DNA of 64,000 bases from UBA7446 sp964014735 (lineage in GTDB: Bacteria > Bacteroidota > Bacteroidia > Flavobacteriales > Flavobacteriaceae), in NCBI GenBank assembly GCA_964014735.1, contig CAXHBH010000002.1, positions 45,981 through 109,980 of the forward strand, read 5' to 3'. The notes beneath the pieces were generated by a model, which saw nothing but the letters and a program-made list of their open reading frames with translations, was not told the DNA's origin and did no database searches. Positions 28,121 to 37,371 of the stretch are shown here, piece by piece (within the stretch, counting starts at the first letter, position 1; each line of letters starts with the position of its first letter). The position numbers and the translations under genes are program-made.

Positions 28121-29316
28121 TATCTTGTTTTGAGCGTTACTAGGCTAATAATGGCCAACATAATTGCGATAATCCAGAAGCGGCTCACAATTTTACTTTC
28201 GTGATATCCTAGTTTTTGATAGTGATGATGCAGCGGAGCCATTTTAAAAATGCGCTTGCCAACTCCGAGTCTTTTTTTGGTGTACTTGAAATAAGATACT
28301 TGAAGAACAACAGAAAGATTTTCAATCAGAAAAACTCCACAAAGAACGGGGATAAGCAATTCTTTACGTACAATAATTGCCAAAACAGCTATAACACCGC
28401 CTATGGTTAAACTACCTGTATCACCCATGAATACTTGAGCAGGGTATGCGTTATACCACAAAAACCCAACAAGAGAGCCAACAAAGGCTGCAACAAAAAC
28501 AACCACTTCACTTACCTGAGGTATATACATGACATTTAAATAACTGGCAAAAATGATGTTGCCCGAAACCCAGGCAAATAACCCTAGTGTGAGCACTGCA
28601 ATAGAAGCCGTTCCAGCTGCTAGACCATCTATACCATCTGTAAGATTTGCCCCATTAGACACCGCCGTAATAATAAATATTACAGCAGGTATGAAAATTA
28701 ACCATGCGTAGTCTTTTGCTCCCGCTCCTGCCCAAGTAATAACATCACTGTAATCAAACTCGTTATTTTTAAATAACGGAATGGTCGTTTTAGTCGACTT
28801 TTCCTCCTGCAAAAAACTATCGCTTTCGATTGCTTGTTGCTTAATTGTTACTTCAGGGTGGAAATATAGCGTAGCACCTATAATCAGTCCTAGCGTAACC
28901 TGCCCAACAATCTTAAAACGACCTTTTAAGCCCTCTTTGCCCTTTCGTTTAATTTTAAGATAGTCATCAATAAACCCAATAATTCCCATCCAAACTGTAG
29001 TGGCTATTAATAATAAAATATAGATATTATCTAGTTTTGTAAGTAGTAAAACAGGAATAAGTGTTCCGAAAATAATCATCAAACCACCCATAGTAGGTGT
29101 TCCTTCCTTTTCTTGTTGACCTGATAGCCCCAAGTCACGAATGGTTTCGCCCATTTGATGGTGTTGTAACATTGCAATAATGCGTTTCCCAAGCACGGCA
29201 GTTACCAACAAAGAAAATATGATGGCTACCGCTGATCTAAACGACAGATATCCAAACAATGATGCTCCTGGAAACTGGTAGACACGCTCTAAGTATTCAA
29301 ATAAATAGTACAACAT
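28120..29316 (-). CDS. mraY: Phospho-N-acetylmuramoyl-pentapeptide transferase
   Basis: This 398-residue multi-pass enzyme forms lipid I. GTPTMGG, FIDDYLK, NLTDGIDGLA, MGDTGSL and APLHHHYQKLG are family signatures around the catalytic aspartates. A roughly 60-residue insert near the middle (about 150-210) is longer than in E. coli MraY and typical of Bacteroidota. It shares one base with murE. Confidence 0.97.
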   Translation of the reverse strand: MLYYLFEYLERVYQFPGASLFGYLSFRSAVAIIFSLLVTAVLGKRIIAMLQHHQMGETIRDLGLSGQQEKEGTPTMGGLMIIFGTLIPVLLLTKLDNIYILLLIATTVWMGIIGFIDDYLKIKRKGKEGLKGRFKIVGQVTLGLIIGATLYFHPEVTIKQQAIESDSFLQEEKSTKTTIPLFKNNEFDYSDVITWAGAGAKDYAWLIFIPAVIFIITAVSNGANLTDGIDGLAAGTASIAVLTLGLFAWVSGNIIFASYLNVMYIPQVSEVVVFVAAFVGSLVGFLWYNAYPAQVFMGDTGSLTIGGVIAVLAIIVRKELLIPVLCGVFLIENLSVVLQVSYFKYTKKRLGVGKRIFKMAPLHHHYQKLGYHESKIVSRFWIIAIMLAIISLVTLKTR

Positions 29317-30776
29317 TATCTTTTGGATCGAAGGTTTTGTGTTAGCTCTTGCATATCATCAAAAGGCAGGCGCTCTCCATTTTGATCTTGATAGTTTTCA
29401 TGTCCCTTTCCAGCAACTAAAATGATGTCTTGATTTTGTGCCATCGTACAAGCGGTTTTTATTGCTTGGGCACGATTTAATACTGTTAAATATTTTTGAT
29501 TTGCCCCCACAGGAACTCCCTCGATCATGTCGTCTATGATGACTTTCGGATCTTCGTTTCGCGGGTTATCAGACGTGAAAATAGTCAGGTCGCTTTTGGA
29601 AACAGCTGCCCTGGCCATTAGTGGTCTTTTGGCCTTATCTCTATTACCACCACAACCCAAAACAGTGATTAACCTTTCGTTACGCGTACGTAATACAGTT
29701 ATGGTATCTAGGACTTGTTTTAAAGCATCGGGAGTATGGGCATAATCTACAATGGCTGTAATTTGACTATCGGTATGGGCAATTTCGAATCTACCAGCAG
29801 CACCTTTTAAGGTGCTTAAAACAGGAAGAAAATCGCTTTGCTCAATATTCAGCAATGCGGCTATCGCATAAACACTAATAAAATTAGACGCATTGAATAG
29901 ACCAACCAAAGGGGTCCATATTTCATTGTGCCTAAGCTTAAGCAACATGCCCGAAAAATCTTTTTCCAATACTTTGACATGAAAATCAGCAACTGACTTC
30001 AAACCAAAATAATGTTTAGAAGCTTTAGTGTTTTGCAACATGTATCGTCCGTTTTTATCATCGGCATTGGAAAGCGCAAAAGCATTTGTATCTAGTAAGT
30101 CAAAAAATATTTTTTTGGTGTCACGATATGATTTGTAATTGTTGTGATAGTCCAAATGGTCATGTGAAAGGTTGGTAAACACCCCACCAGTAAAGTAAAG
30201 GTCAGCTATTCGATCTTGATCTATTCCATGGGAAGACACCTCCATAAAACAATGTGTCACCCCCGCATTTACCATATCGCTTAAATGTTTATTTACAGAC
30301 AGTGAATCTAGTGTAGTGTGTGTGCTAAGCACAATTTTTTTAATTATTCTAACTTCAACCGTTGACAAGAGACCTGTTGCATATCCCATCTTATCAAAAA
30401 GCTGATATGCCATGGTTGCCACTGAGGTTTTGCCGTTGGTTCCCGTTATTCCGATCAGTTTTAATGTCTTGCTTGGTGTATTGTACCATTGTGAAGCTAC
30501 AGTCGCTAATGCACGGCGAGAATTCACGCAAGAAATATAGACTACATTATTAGCCAAAACTTTTGGAAACTGTTCGCATAAAACAGCAACTGCCCCATTT
30601 TTAACAGCATTGTTTATGTGCTCATGACCATCATGTTGTGTACCCTTGATAGCTATAAAAAGTGCGCCCTGGGTTACGACTCTAGAATCAAAAGCAACAT
30701 CACTAATTTGAACAGCTGTGCTGCCCGAAACAGTTTGCAACGGCACACCAAACAATATGTCTTTTAACTGTTTCAT
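29316..30776 (-). CDS. murE: UDP-MurNAc-tripeptide synthetase MurE (meso-diaminopimelate type)
   Basis: MurE (486 residues) has the ATP loop GTNGKTS at 112-118 and the DNPR motif (in TSDNPRNEDP, near residue 400) that correlates with meso-diaminopimelate as the added amino acid. That predicts a standard Gram-negative stem peptide. It overlaps ftsI by 4 nt. Confidence 0.97.
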   Translation of the reverse strand: MKQLKDILFGVPLQTVSGSTAVQISDVAFDSRVVTQGALFIAIKGTQHDGHEHINNAVKNGAVAVLCEQFPKVLANNVVYISCVNSRRALATVASQWYNTPSKTLKLIGITGTNGKTSVATMAYQLFDKMGYATGLLSTVEVRIIKKIVLSTHTTLDSLSVNKHLSDMVNAGVTHCFMEVSSHGIDQDRIADLYFTGGVFTNLSHDHLDYHNNYKSYRDTKKIFFDLLDTNAFALSNADDKNGRYMLQNTKASKHYFGLKSVADFHVKVLEKDFSGMLLKLRHNEIWTPLVGLFNASNFISVYAIAALLNIEQSDFLPVLSTLKGAAGRFEIAHTDSQITAIVDYAHTPDALKQVLDTITVLRTRNERLITVLGCGGNRDKAKRPLMARAAVSKSDLTIFTSDNPRNEDPKVIIDDMIEGVPVGANQKYLTVLNRAQAIKTACTMAQNQDIILVAGKGHENYQDQNGERLPFDDMQELTQNLRSKR

Positions 30777-32758
30777 GAAAGTATCAGTGTTACTTTTTTT
30801 GTTTTACCTAATGCTTTGCCCGGCCGCTTAGATTGACGCTTAACCTTGCCCTTTCCCTTTAGCATTACCTCTATCCCCAAGCTTTCGAGAACAGTCACTG
30901 CGTCCATAGCTGGCCATCCATGCAGATCAGGCATCTTATCAAAATCGTAATTGGGAATGTTTAGAAGCGATGATTTTAATTCAACAACTTTATTTAAATC
31001 GAGCGAAGTGTTTTTTGGTATATCGTGGATAACTGCTTCTGCGATTTGTTTAACAACCGGTGCAGCAACCACGTTGCCATAATAACCTATTTTTTTATTG
31101 GGCTTGTGAACCACAACGATGCAAGAGTAGGTTGGGTTTTGAGCAGGAAAATAACCCACAAAGCTGGATACATATTTAACATCATTTGTTGTGTAATCTA
31201 TTTGACAAGTTCCTGTTTTACCGGCAATGGCTAGTTTTTCGTCATGGATATTATGTGCAGTTCCCCATTTATTTTTTACCACACCCTCCATCAGTTTTTG
31301 TAACTTACTTAAGGTCTCTTTTGAACAAATGGCCGGATTGATAACTTGTTTGGGATAAGATTTAATCTTTTTTCCATCCAGTGTTTTTACTGCCGAAACA
31401 AAACGTGGTATTAATAATTCTCCATTGTTTGCAACTGCATTATAATAGCTCAAAGTCTGAAGAGGTGTGAGCATTACACCATAGCCAAACGCCATCCATG
31501 GCAAGTCCAAACCATCCCAGTCAGCATCCTTGGGGTGCGGTATTTTAGGCTTACCCTCTCCTGAAATTGAGATCCCCAAGGGTTTGTCAAGACCAATCGC
31601 CAGCAACCTATCTGTAAAATTTGAAGGATTTTCTTTATAGTTTTCATAAATCAATTTAACAATTCCAGTATTGGAGGAGCTTTCAAAAACCCTGCTAGCA
31701 GGTATAATTCCATAGCCACCACGCTTTGAGTCTCTGACATGATATTTTCCATAAAAGGTAAGCTTCCCTTTTTCTGTGTCCACCATGGTCATGGTGTCTA
31801 TTACTTTATCTTCTAAGGCAGCCATCATAGAAAATAACTTAAAGGTTGAACCTGGCTCATGTGACTCTCCAACTGCATAATTCAATTTTTCATAGTACTT
31901 ATCACCATCTGTTCTACCAAGGTTAGCTATTGCCTTTATAGCACCCGTTTTGGTTTCCATTACAACAACAGTTCCGTGCTCTGCTTCATATTTTTCCAAA
32001 GAAGCAAGCAAGGAGTGATGAGCAACATCCTGTAAGTTGGTATCGATTGTAGTCCAAACATCCAAGCCATCAATGGGCTCCTGTTGATACTCGTTTGTTA
32101 GGGGCTTCCACTTTTGTTTGGCAATGCGCTGCCGCAATTGACGACCAGACTGACCGCGTAAGATGACTCCATAAGCGCCTTCGATCCCTACCTTTATATA
32201 AGTGCCATCTGGTTTTTTCTTTTCATAGCCCAAAGTGCGTTCTGCAATTTTTCCAAGCGGGAGATCACGCACAAATCTGCGATCTACTATCAAACCACCA
32301 CGAATTCCTCCCAATTTAAACATGGGAAATGATTTGATGCGTTGATAATCATCAAAAGGCAAACGTCGTCCAATTAGCTGATACCTGTTTTTGTTTTTGC
32401 GTGCACTTAACAATATATTGCGGTAATATTGTTTTGGCTTTTTAAATAAAGTAGAAAGTGAATCACTTAATGCGTCTATGTTGTTGTCAAATACACGTTG
32501 ACTCACTGTTACTGCATCAAAGTGTATGGCATATTTTGAGACAGATGTAGCCAATAGGCTACCATCGTCAGCATAAATATTCCCCCTTAAAGGAACAATT
32601 TCAAAGTTTTTGATGCTACGTTTTTCTGCCATTTCGCGGTACTTATAGCCTTGACTGAGCTGTAATGAGACCAAACGATAACCTACAACTAAACCAAGTG
32701 CGAAAAGCACAAATACAACTAGGTAGCTGCGTGACATCATGTTCTTTTGCTTAATCAT
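30773..32758 (-). CDS. ftsI: Septal peptidoglycan transpeptidase FtsI (PBP3) with PASTA domain
   Basis: This 661-residue class B penicillin-binding protein has one N-terminal membrane anchor (about 11-30), a pedestal domain, and transpeptidase motifs S304-T-F-K307, S361-S-N363 and K514-T-G-T517. The last 65 residues, beginning MPDLHGWPAMDAV, form a PASTA-like domain, as in many Bacteroidota FtsI proteins. It works with FtsW. It overlaps the ftsL-like gene by 8 nt. Confidence 0.96.
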   Translation of the reverse strand: MIKQKNMMSRSYLVVFVLFALGLVVGYRLVSLQLSQGYKYREMAEKRSIKNFEIVPLRGNIYADDGSLLATSVSKYAIHFDAVTVSQRVFDNNIDALSDSLSTLFKKPKQYYRNILLSARKNKNRYQLIGRRLPFDDYQRIKSFPMFKLGGIRGGLIVDRRFVRDLPLGKIAERTLGYEKKKPDGTYIKVGIEGAYGVILRGQSGRQLRQRIAKQKWKPLTNEYQQEPIDGLDVWTTIDTNLQDVAHHSLLASLEKYEAEHGTVVVMETKTGAIKAIANLGRTDGDKYYEKLNYAVGESHEPGSTFKLFSMMAALEDKVIDTMTMVDTEKGKLTFYGKYHVRDSKRGGYGIIPASRVFESSSNTGIVKLIYENYKENPSNFTDRLLAIGLDKPLGISISGEGKPKIPHPKDADWDGLDLPWMAFGYGVMLTPLQTLSYYNAVANNGELLIPRFVSAVKTLDGKKIKSYPKQVINPAICSKETLSKLQKLMEGVVKNKWGTAHNIHDEKLAIAGKTGTCQIDYTTNDVKYVSSFVGYFPAQNPTYSCIVVVHKPNKKIGYYGNVVAAPVVKQIAEAVIHDIPKNTSLDLNKVVELKSSLLNIPNYDFDKMPDLHGWPAMDAVTVLESLGIEVMLKGKGKVKRQSKRPGKALGKTKKVTLILS

Positions 32759-33068
32759 CTAATTGGATTATGATTTTAACTGGCGCTTTGTCTGGTGGAA
32801 AAACCCCTTGGTTTTTCAAAGCATATGCTAACTGGGTTTCCATTCTCTTATGCATCACTCTTTCACGAGTCGATACAAACTCGCTACGAACAGCTTGCAA
32901 ATCTTTATTTGTTTGTGCAATTTGAACTACTTTTTGGTCTACTTGGTGGGAGGCAGTAATCATTAGTCCTGCTAGAAAAAAAATAAACAGGATAAATCGC
33001 CAGTTTTTTGACGCGCCATCTTGCACCAAAAAAGTTCCTTTTAGCAGGTTTAAAATTCCTATTTTCAT
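32751..33068 (-). CDS. ftsL: FtsL-like small membrane protein
   Basis: The 105-residue protein has a short cytoplasmic start, one membrane segment (about 25-42) and a helical, leucine-zipper-like periplasmic part. Sequence similarity to FtsL is low in general; the call rests on topology, size and position between rsmH and ftsI, where Bacteroidota encode an FtsL-like protein. It overlaps rsmH by 4 nt. Confidence 0.85.
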   Translation of the reverse strand: MKIGILNLLKGTFLVQDGASKNWRFILFIFFLAGLMITASHQVDQKVVQIAQTNKDLQAVRSEFVSTRERVMHKRMETQLAYALKNQGVFPPDKAPVKIIIQLDD

Positions 33069-33967
33069 AAGCGTTTCGCTATGCGCAATTTTGCACTTCG
33101 CGCTCTGTTGTTATTTCTAATCTCATTTTGATTAGGAACCACCAAACCGCCGCATTTTTTAAAATACAGTGTAGGATTTCCAAAGTCATCTTTTTCAGGT
33201 TCGTTTTCAAAATTTCCATTTTGAATAAATCTTTTAACAATCCTATCTTCGAGAGAATGGTAGCTGATTACACTCAGACGTCCACCTGACCTTAATACAT
33301 CTTTGGACTGAGTCAAAAAGGATTGTAGTGCTTCAATTTCTTTATTAACCTCCATCCTGAGAGACTGGTAAATCTTTGCCAACACCTTATGCTCGTTTCC
33401 TCTGGGTAACACTTGGTTCAAAACTTCATTGAGTTGCATGGTGGTTGCTATTTCGACTACTCTATTTTGGAAAATAAGTTGCGCAATTTTTTTTGCGTTC
33501 CGCAATTCTCCATAAGAAAAAAATAAGTCTGCTAATCTTGATTCGCTGTAGGTATTCACAATTTCTTTTGCCGTGAGCTCTTGATGTTGGTTCATACGCA
33601 TGTCAAGAGGCCCATCAAAACGAATAGAAAAACCACGATTTGGTGTATCAAACTGATGTGAAGACACACCCAAGTCAGCAAGAATACCATCTACTTTGTC
33701 AATTTTGTGAAACTTCATGAAACGTTTTAAATAGAAAAAATTTTGGGGTATAAAAGTAAAGCGCGTGTCTTCAATAGCATTTCGTTGGGCATCTTCATCT
33801 TGGTCAAAAGCAAACAGTTTGCTTTTGTTGTCCATATTGTCTAGGATTTCTTTTGAGTGACCGCCGCCGCCAAATGTTGCATCTACGTAAACCGAAGCAG
33901 GACGAATGTTTAGTCCTGAAACAGACGCAGCAAGCAAAGCAGGGCTATGATACATCGTCTCCTTCAT
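33065..33967 (-). CDS. rsmH: 16S rRNA (cytosine-1402-N4)-methyltransferase RsmH
   Basis: This 300-residue SAM-dependent methyltransferase has VDATFGGGGHSKEIL (about 28-42, SAM loop), the AFDQDEDA acidic pocket, GILADLGVSSHQFD, and a C-terminal ISYHSLEDRIVKRF block. It methylates C1402 of 16S rRNA. It overlaps mraZ by 23 nt, the longest overlap in this cluster. Confidence 0.97.
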   Translation of the reverse strand: MKETMYHSPALLAASVSGLNIRPASVYVDATFGGGGHSKEILDNMDNKSKLFAFDQDEDAQRNAIEDTRFTFIPQNFFYLKRFMKFHKIDKVDGILADLGVSSHQFDTPNRGFSIRFDGPLDMRMNQHQELTAKEIVNTYSESRLADLFFSYGELRNAKKIAQLIFQNRVVEIATTMQLNEVLNQVLPRGNEHKVLAKIYQSLRMEVNKEIEALQSFLTQSKDVLRSGGRLSVISYHSLEDRIVKRFIQNGNFENEPEKDDFGNPTLYFKKCGGLVVPNQNEIRNNNRARSAKLRIAKRL

Positions 33968-34409
33968 CTCCCATTACCTCCTCTGCCAAGGCAGCAAAAT
34001 CAACAGCTGCTTCATCTATTGCTTTTTCATAACGGTCTTTGTCCCATATTTCTATGATATTGACTGCCGCAGAAAGAACTACGGCTTTCTCAATTCCAGC
34101 AAATTGAGCTAAATCACGTGGAATAAGAAGTCTATCTGTAGCGTCGAGCTCGACAACCTTAACTCCCGCCGTGAAGCGCCTTATGAAATCGTTATTTTTT
34201 TTCTTAAACCTGTTGAGCTTATTCACTTTACCCACCAACGCATTCCATTCATCTAAAGAATATAGCTCAAGACAAGGTTGAAAGACAGCCCGCTTAACTA
34301 CAAAGGCCTGCTGACGTGATCCTACCAACTGCTTGGAGAGTGCTCTTGGGATTTTTACCCGCCCTTTGGGGTCTGCTTTACACTGATATGTTCCGATTAA
34401 ATGCGACAA
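33945..34409 (-). CDS. mraZ: Transcriptional regulator MraZ, TTG start
   Basis: MraZ (154 residues) has two AbrB-like SpoVT half-domains, each with the D-x-K-G-R / D-A-T-D-R type turn (ADPKGRVKIPRAL at about 13 and LDATDRLLIPRDL at about 90). In other bacteria MraZ binds direct repeats before its own gene and represses the division cluster. The only start that matches the family N-terminus (IGTYQCKAD) is TTG at 34409; an in-frame TGA lies upstream. Three matching repeats are present at 34451-34480. Confidence 0.94.
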   Translation of the reverse strand: MSHLIGTYQCKADPKGRVKIPRALSKQLVGSRQQAFVVKRAVFQPCLELYSLDEWNALVGKVNKLNRFKKKNNDFIRRFTAGVKVVELDATDRLLIPRDLAQFAGIEKAVVLSAAVNIIEIWDKDRYEKAIDEAAVDFAALAEEVMGDEGDDVS

Positions 34410-34437
34410 ATTATAGTTTTTAAATTCAGGTATGATT

Positions 34438-34485
34438 CAAAATTACATATAATTTACCACATTTTACCACATTTTACCACTTTGT
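34438..34485 (-). promoter_or_regulatory. mraZ/dcw promoter with triple MraZ-type operator
   Basis: On the minus strand three GTGG cores (34480, 34470 and 34460 downward) are spaced exactly 10 bp apart in the repeat GTGGTAAAAT. Seven nucleotides further on is TAATTTTG (34445-34438), a match to TAnnTTTG, 28 nt before the TTG start of mraZ. The -33 position falls inside the repeats, so bound MraZ would block RNA polymerase. The 10-bp period and GTGG core match known MraZ boxes (TGGGN repeats); the fourth base differs (T instead of G). Confidence 0.78.
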
Positions 34486-34637
34486 TAATAAGTTATTCCA
34501 TATTAAATTCGAAGAGTCTAGATGTCTTAAAATCAAGTTATTACAAATAATGGGGGAGTGAACATGACAAAAGAGTTAGACAAAATGATATTTTACAAAC
34601 AGCAAAACAAATGACATTCCCTTGGGCTTTATTTAAC

Positions 34638-34645
34638 TATATTTG
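34638..34645 (+). promoter_or_regulatory. Candidate -7 element for the alpha/beta hydrolase-engB transcript
   Basis: TATATTTG is a full match to TAnnTTTG, 16 nt before the ATG at 34662. No good -33 is visible. The remaining sequence between the divergent mraZ and hydrolase genes (34486-34637) shows nothing recognisable. Confidence 0.5.
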
Positions 34646-34661
34646 TTTTTGATTTGAAAAC

Positions 34662-35429
34662 ATGCACAATTCTCTAAAAACATCTGGGTGTTATACATTT
34701 TATGAAAAGGGCGAAGGGATTCCGTTAATTATTCTTCATGGTTTAATGGGAGGCTTAAGCAATTTTGATGGTGTTGCAGCGCATTTTTCTACATCAGGTT
34801 ACAAGGTTATTATACCTGAACTGCCATTATATGATTTGCCCTTGTTAAAAACCAACGTTAAGCAGTTTGCAATATTTCTCCGTGATTTTATAGCGCACAT
34901 AGGTGAGGATAAAGTTATTTTAGTTGGGAATTCTTTGGGTGGCCACATTGGTCTACTACACACAAAACTTTTTCCTGAAAAAATCAAAGGATTAGTCATT
35001 ACTGGAAGCTCTGGGCTGTACGAAAATGCGATGGGAGAAAGCTATCCAAAACGTGAAGATTATGAATATATCAAAAAGAAAACTCAAGATGTATTTTACG
35101 ATCCAATCATTGCTTCTAAAGAAGTTGTGGATGACGTATTTGATACTGTTAATGACAGAAAAAAACTTATCAAAATTATAACAATTGCCAAAAGTGCTAT
35201 TCGCCATAATATGGCAAAAGATTTACCAAACATCAAAGTGCCTACGGGTATTATCTGGGGTAAGCAAGACGCTGTCACACCACCAAATGTTGGAGAAGAG
35301 TTTCATAGGCTTCTTCCCAATTCTACTTTATATTGGATTGATAAATGTGGACATGCGCCCATGATGGAACACCCAGACACCTTTAATAATCTTTTGTCAG
35401 GCTGGCTTAACGAAAATAATTTGTATTAA
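34662..35429 (+). CDS. Alpha/beta fold hydrolase
   Basis: The 255-residue cytoplasmic hydrolase has an oxyanion-type HGLMGG (about 26-31), the nucleophile elbow G-N-S91-L-G-G, a likely catalytic Asp in GKQDAVTPP and His231 in CGHAPMMEHP. No signal peptide is seen. The substrate cannot be read from sequence. Its stop codon overlaps the engB start by one base, so the two are co-translated; this pairing is common in Flavobacteriia. Confidence 0.9.
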   Translation: MHNSLKTSGCYTFYEKGEGIPLIILHGLMGGLSNFDGVAAHFSTSGYKVIIPELPLYDLPLLKTNVKQFAIFLRDFIAHIGEDKVILVGNSLGGHIGLLHTKLFPEKIKGLVITGSSGLYENAMGESYPKREDYEYIKKKTQDVFYDPIIASKEVVDDVFDTVNDRKKLIKIITIAKSAIRHNMAKDLPNIKVPTGIIWGKQDAVTPPNVGEEFHRLLPNSTLYWIDKCGHAPMMEHPDTFNNLLSGWLNENNLY

Positions 35430-36019
35430 TGCGTGTCAAAAGCGCATCATTTGTGGTCAGTAACGCTAAGGTATCCGAATGCCCAAAGTCGCCATTACCT
35501 GAATTTGCTTTTATAGGCCGGTCAAACGTCGGTAAGTCGTCCTTAATCAATATGCTTACAGGCCGTAAGCAGCTTGCCAAAACATCTGGAAAGCCTGGGA
35601 AAACCCAGCTTATCAATCACTTTATAATCAACAAAAAGTGGCATCTTGTTGACTTGCCCGGATATGGCTATGCTCGCGTTTCAAAAAAAATAAAGAAAGA
35701 GTTTCAAAGCTATACCACTTCATATTTCTTGGAGCGCAAACAACTTGTAAGCGCTTTTGTATTGATAGACATTAGACATGAGCCCCAAGCCATAGACTTG
35801 GAGTTTATGGAATGGATGGGAAACCAACAGATTCCCTTCGCCATTATCTTTACCAAAGCTGATAAGTTAGCTGAAAGTAAAATTGCAGAAACGGCAAGTG
35901 CCTATCTAAACCTAATGCTTGAAGGCATTTGGGCAGAAACACCGCCACATTTTATCACATCAGCCACTTCAAGCGAAGGTAAACAGGAAATATTGGCATA
36001 TGTGGGTTCACTTATCTAA
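35429..36019 (+). CDS. engB: Ribosome biogenesis GTPase EngB (YihA/YsxC)
   Basis: This 196-residue TRAFAC GTPase acts in 50S subunit assembly. G1 is GRSNVGKSS (about 30-38), G3 is DLPGYGYA and G4 is TKADK. Length is normal for the family. It converges on gldC; the two stop codons overlap by 4 nt. Confidence 0.96.
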   Translation: MRVKSASFVVSNAKVSECPKSPLPEFAFIGRSNVGKSSLINMLTGRKQLAKTSGKPGKTQLINHFIINKKWHLVDLPGYGYARVSKKIKKEFQSYTTSYFLERKQLVSAFVLIDIRHEPQAIDLEFMEWMGNQQIPFAIIFTKADKLAESKIAETASAYLNLMLEGIWAETPPHFITSATSSEGKQEILAYVGSLI

Positions 36020-36360
36020 TTTCCCTTTTTCACTTCTTTGAGGTTTCGCTCACTTGCAAAAAAATCACAAAACTGTTGCATGGCTTCTCCCATCTGCATA
36101 TCGTCAGTTGCTTTTAGGTAAGATTCACGAATTCCAACCAGCGTTTGATGTACAAAAATCTGCATTTGATCCACTGGCATTTCATTTGACCACAAATCAA
36201 TGCGAGCACTTTCTTGTACCTCTTTATCCCATGTGCTCAAAAAAAATGCCTCCATAGACTGCTGTTTCACGCCACCATCAGGGGCAGACCACTCCATGCT
36301 TTCTGGAGTGTTATTTTCGTCTAAGCTTACCGTCAAAGTAATTTGTGTTTTTCGTTTCAT
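36016..36360 (-). CDS. gldC: Gliding motility protein GldC
   Basis: This 114-residue small acidic protein matches GldC of gliding Flavobacteriia (opening KTQITLTVSLDENNTPE, then WSAPDGG and the helical MQIFVHQTLVG region). It is soluble with no signal peptide. In Flavobacterium it supports gliding but is not strictly required. It follows gldB by 1 nt, the conserved order. Confidence 0.93.
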   Translation of the reverse strand: MKRKTQITLTVSLDENNTPESMEWSAPDGGVKQQSMEAFFLSTWDKEVQESARIDLWSNEMPVDQMQIFVHQTLVGIRESYLKATDDMQMGEAMQQFCDFFASERNLKEVKKGN

Positions 36361-36361
36361 T

Positions 36362-37342
36362 TTAAGGATTGTATTTTGATTTTTTTAAAATTTCTTGCGA
36401 AGAAGTAGTAAGTATTTCTTGTAGGGTCTTCTCTGTCCTCTTTTGAAATTTTTTAATCATTTGATAACCTACCCACTGCCCTATCCTTCCAGGTGAACCC
36501 TCGTCTAGATATGAGTAGAATTTACTGTAAGGACTGCTTATTAAAAAACGAAAATGCAAATTATTATCTGTTGAAAATAAAAGTTCATTGTCAATAAAAT
36601 AACGCCAAACATCTGCCTCGTGATCCACGGCCCATTTCCATTGAGAAATGGTGTATTGAATGTGTTGATGGTCTTCTATCGCTGGTGCAAAATAATCGTG
36701 TAATAATAGGCGCTTTCCATGAAATACCAACTGATCCAAAAAAGTTCTACCATTTGGTTTAGGAACAAATCTTGGCGCAAGAGCATCTATGATTTCTGAC
36801 TCTAAATGGTCTATTGTGAGTTTGTTTTTTATATGATTAGGTATACCCTCATACAGTGGGTGATCTGCGCCCAAATAGGTGTCGATAGACAATAATAACA
36901 TATTATCTGTATCCACAGCCCTCAGAGAATAGTCAACGTCTGTGAGCAAGGAAATCGCTGTTTGGGGTAATTTGTGTTCAGGGAAATAATAATTGGCATA
37001 TTGTAGCACTTGCGTTATACGTGACTTTAAGTTGTTTTTTTTCAGTGATTTGGTTGCGTTAAACAAAAGTTGTTGAAGTGAATCACTGCGTTTTTCAATC
37101 CACACTGAGTCGGGTGTTTGACTAGGGAAAAAGAAGGGAAATCGGGATCTAATATCTGCTAAGGGAGTGTCCAGATCACCAAAAAAAAGGTTCTCAAATG
37201 ATATATAGTCTAATGAAATTTCCTCAAGGTCTGCGGGCTTTGGGTGGGGTGATGTATTACAGGAAACTACAAAACAAAAAACAACAATACCAAGCCCTTT
37301 CAAGTGCCGAAAAAATGATTTAATTTTACGGTAAAGATTCAT
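36362..37342 (-). CDS. gldB: Gliding motility lipoprotein GldB
   Basis: The 326-residue lipoprotein has a basic N-terminus, a hydrophobic segment and the lipobox VVSC, followed by a soluble domain with FFPSQTPDSVW, YFPEH and the AVDTDNMLLLSIDTYLG block typical of GldB. Its role in gliding is genetic (required in Flavobacterium johnsoniae); the mechanism is not known. In-frame ATGs at 37366, 37348 and 37342 are possible; the shorter forms leave more room for the divergent nadE promoter. Gliding genes here imply a surface-moving cell. Confidence 0.9.
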   Translation of the reverse strand: MNLYRKIKSFFRHLKGLGIVVFCFVVSCNTSPHPKPADLEEISLDYISFENLFFGDLDTPLADIRSRFPFFFPSQTPDSVWIEKRSDSLQQLLFNATKSLKKNNLKSRITQVLQYANYYFPEHKLPQTAISLLTDVDYSLRAVDTDNMLLLSIDTYLGADHPLYEGIPNHIKNKLTIDHLESEIIDALAPRFVPKPNGRTFLDQLVFHGKRLLLHDYFAPAIEDHQHIQYTISQWKWAVDHEADVWRYFIDNELLFSTDNNLHFRFLISSPYSKFYSYLDEGSPGRIGQWVGYQMIKKFQKRTEKTLQEILTTSSQEILKKSKYNP

Positions 37343-37371
37343 ATACATAATGTTATAAAGATACAAATGCT

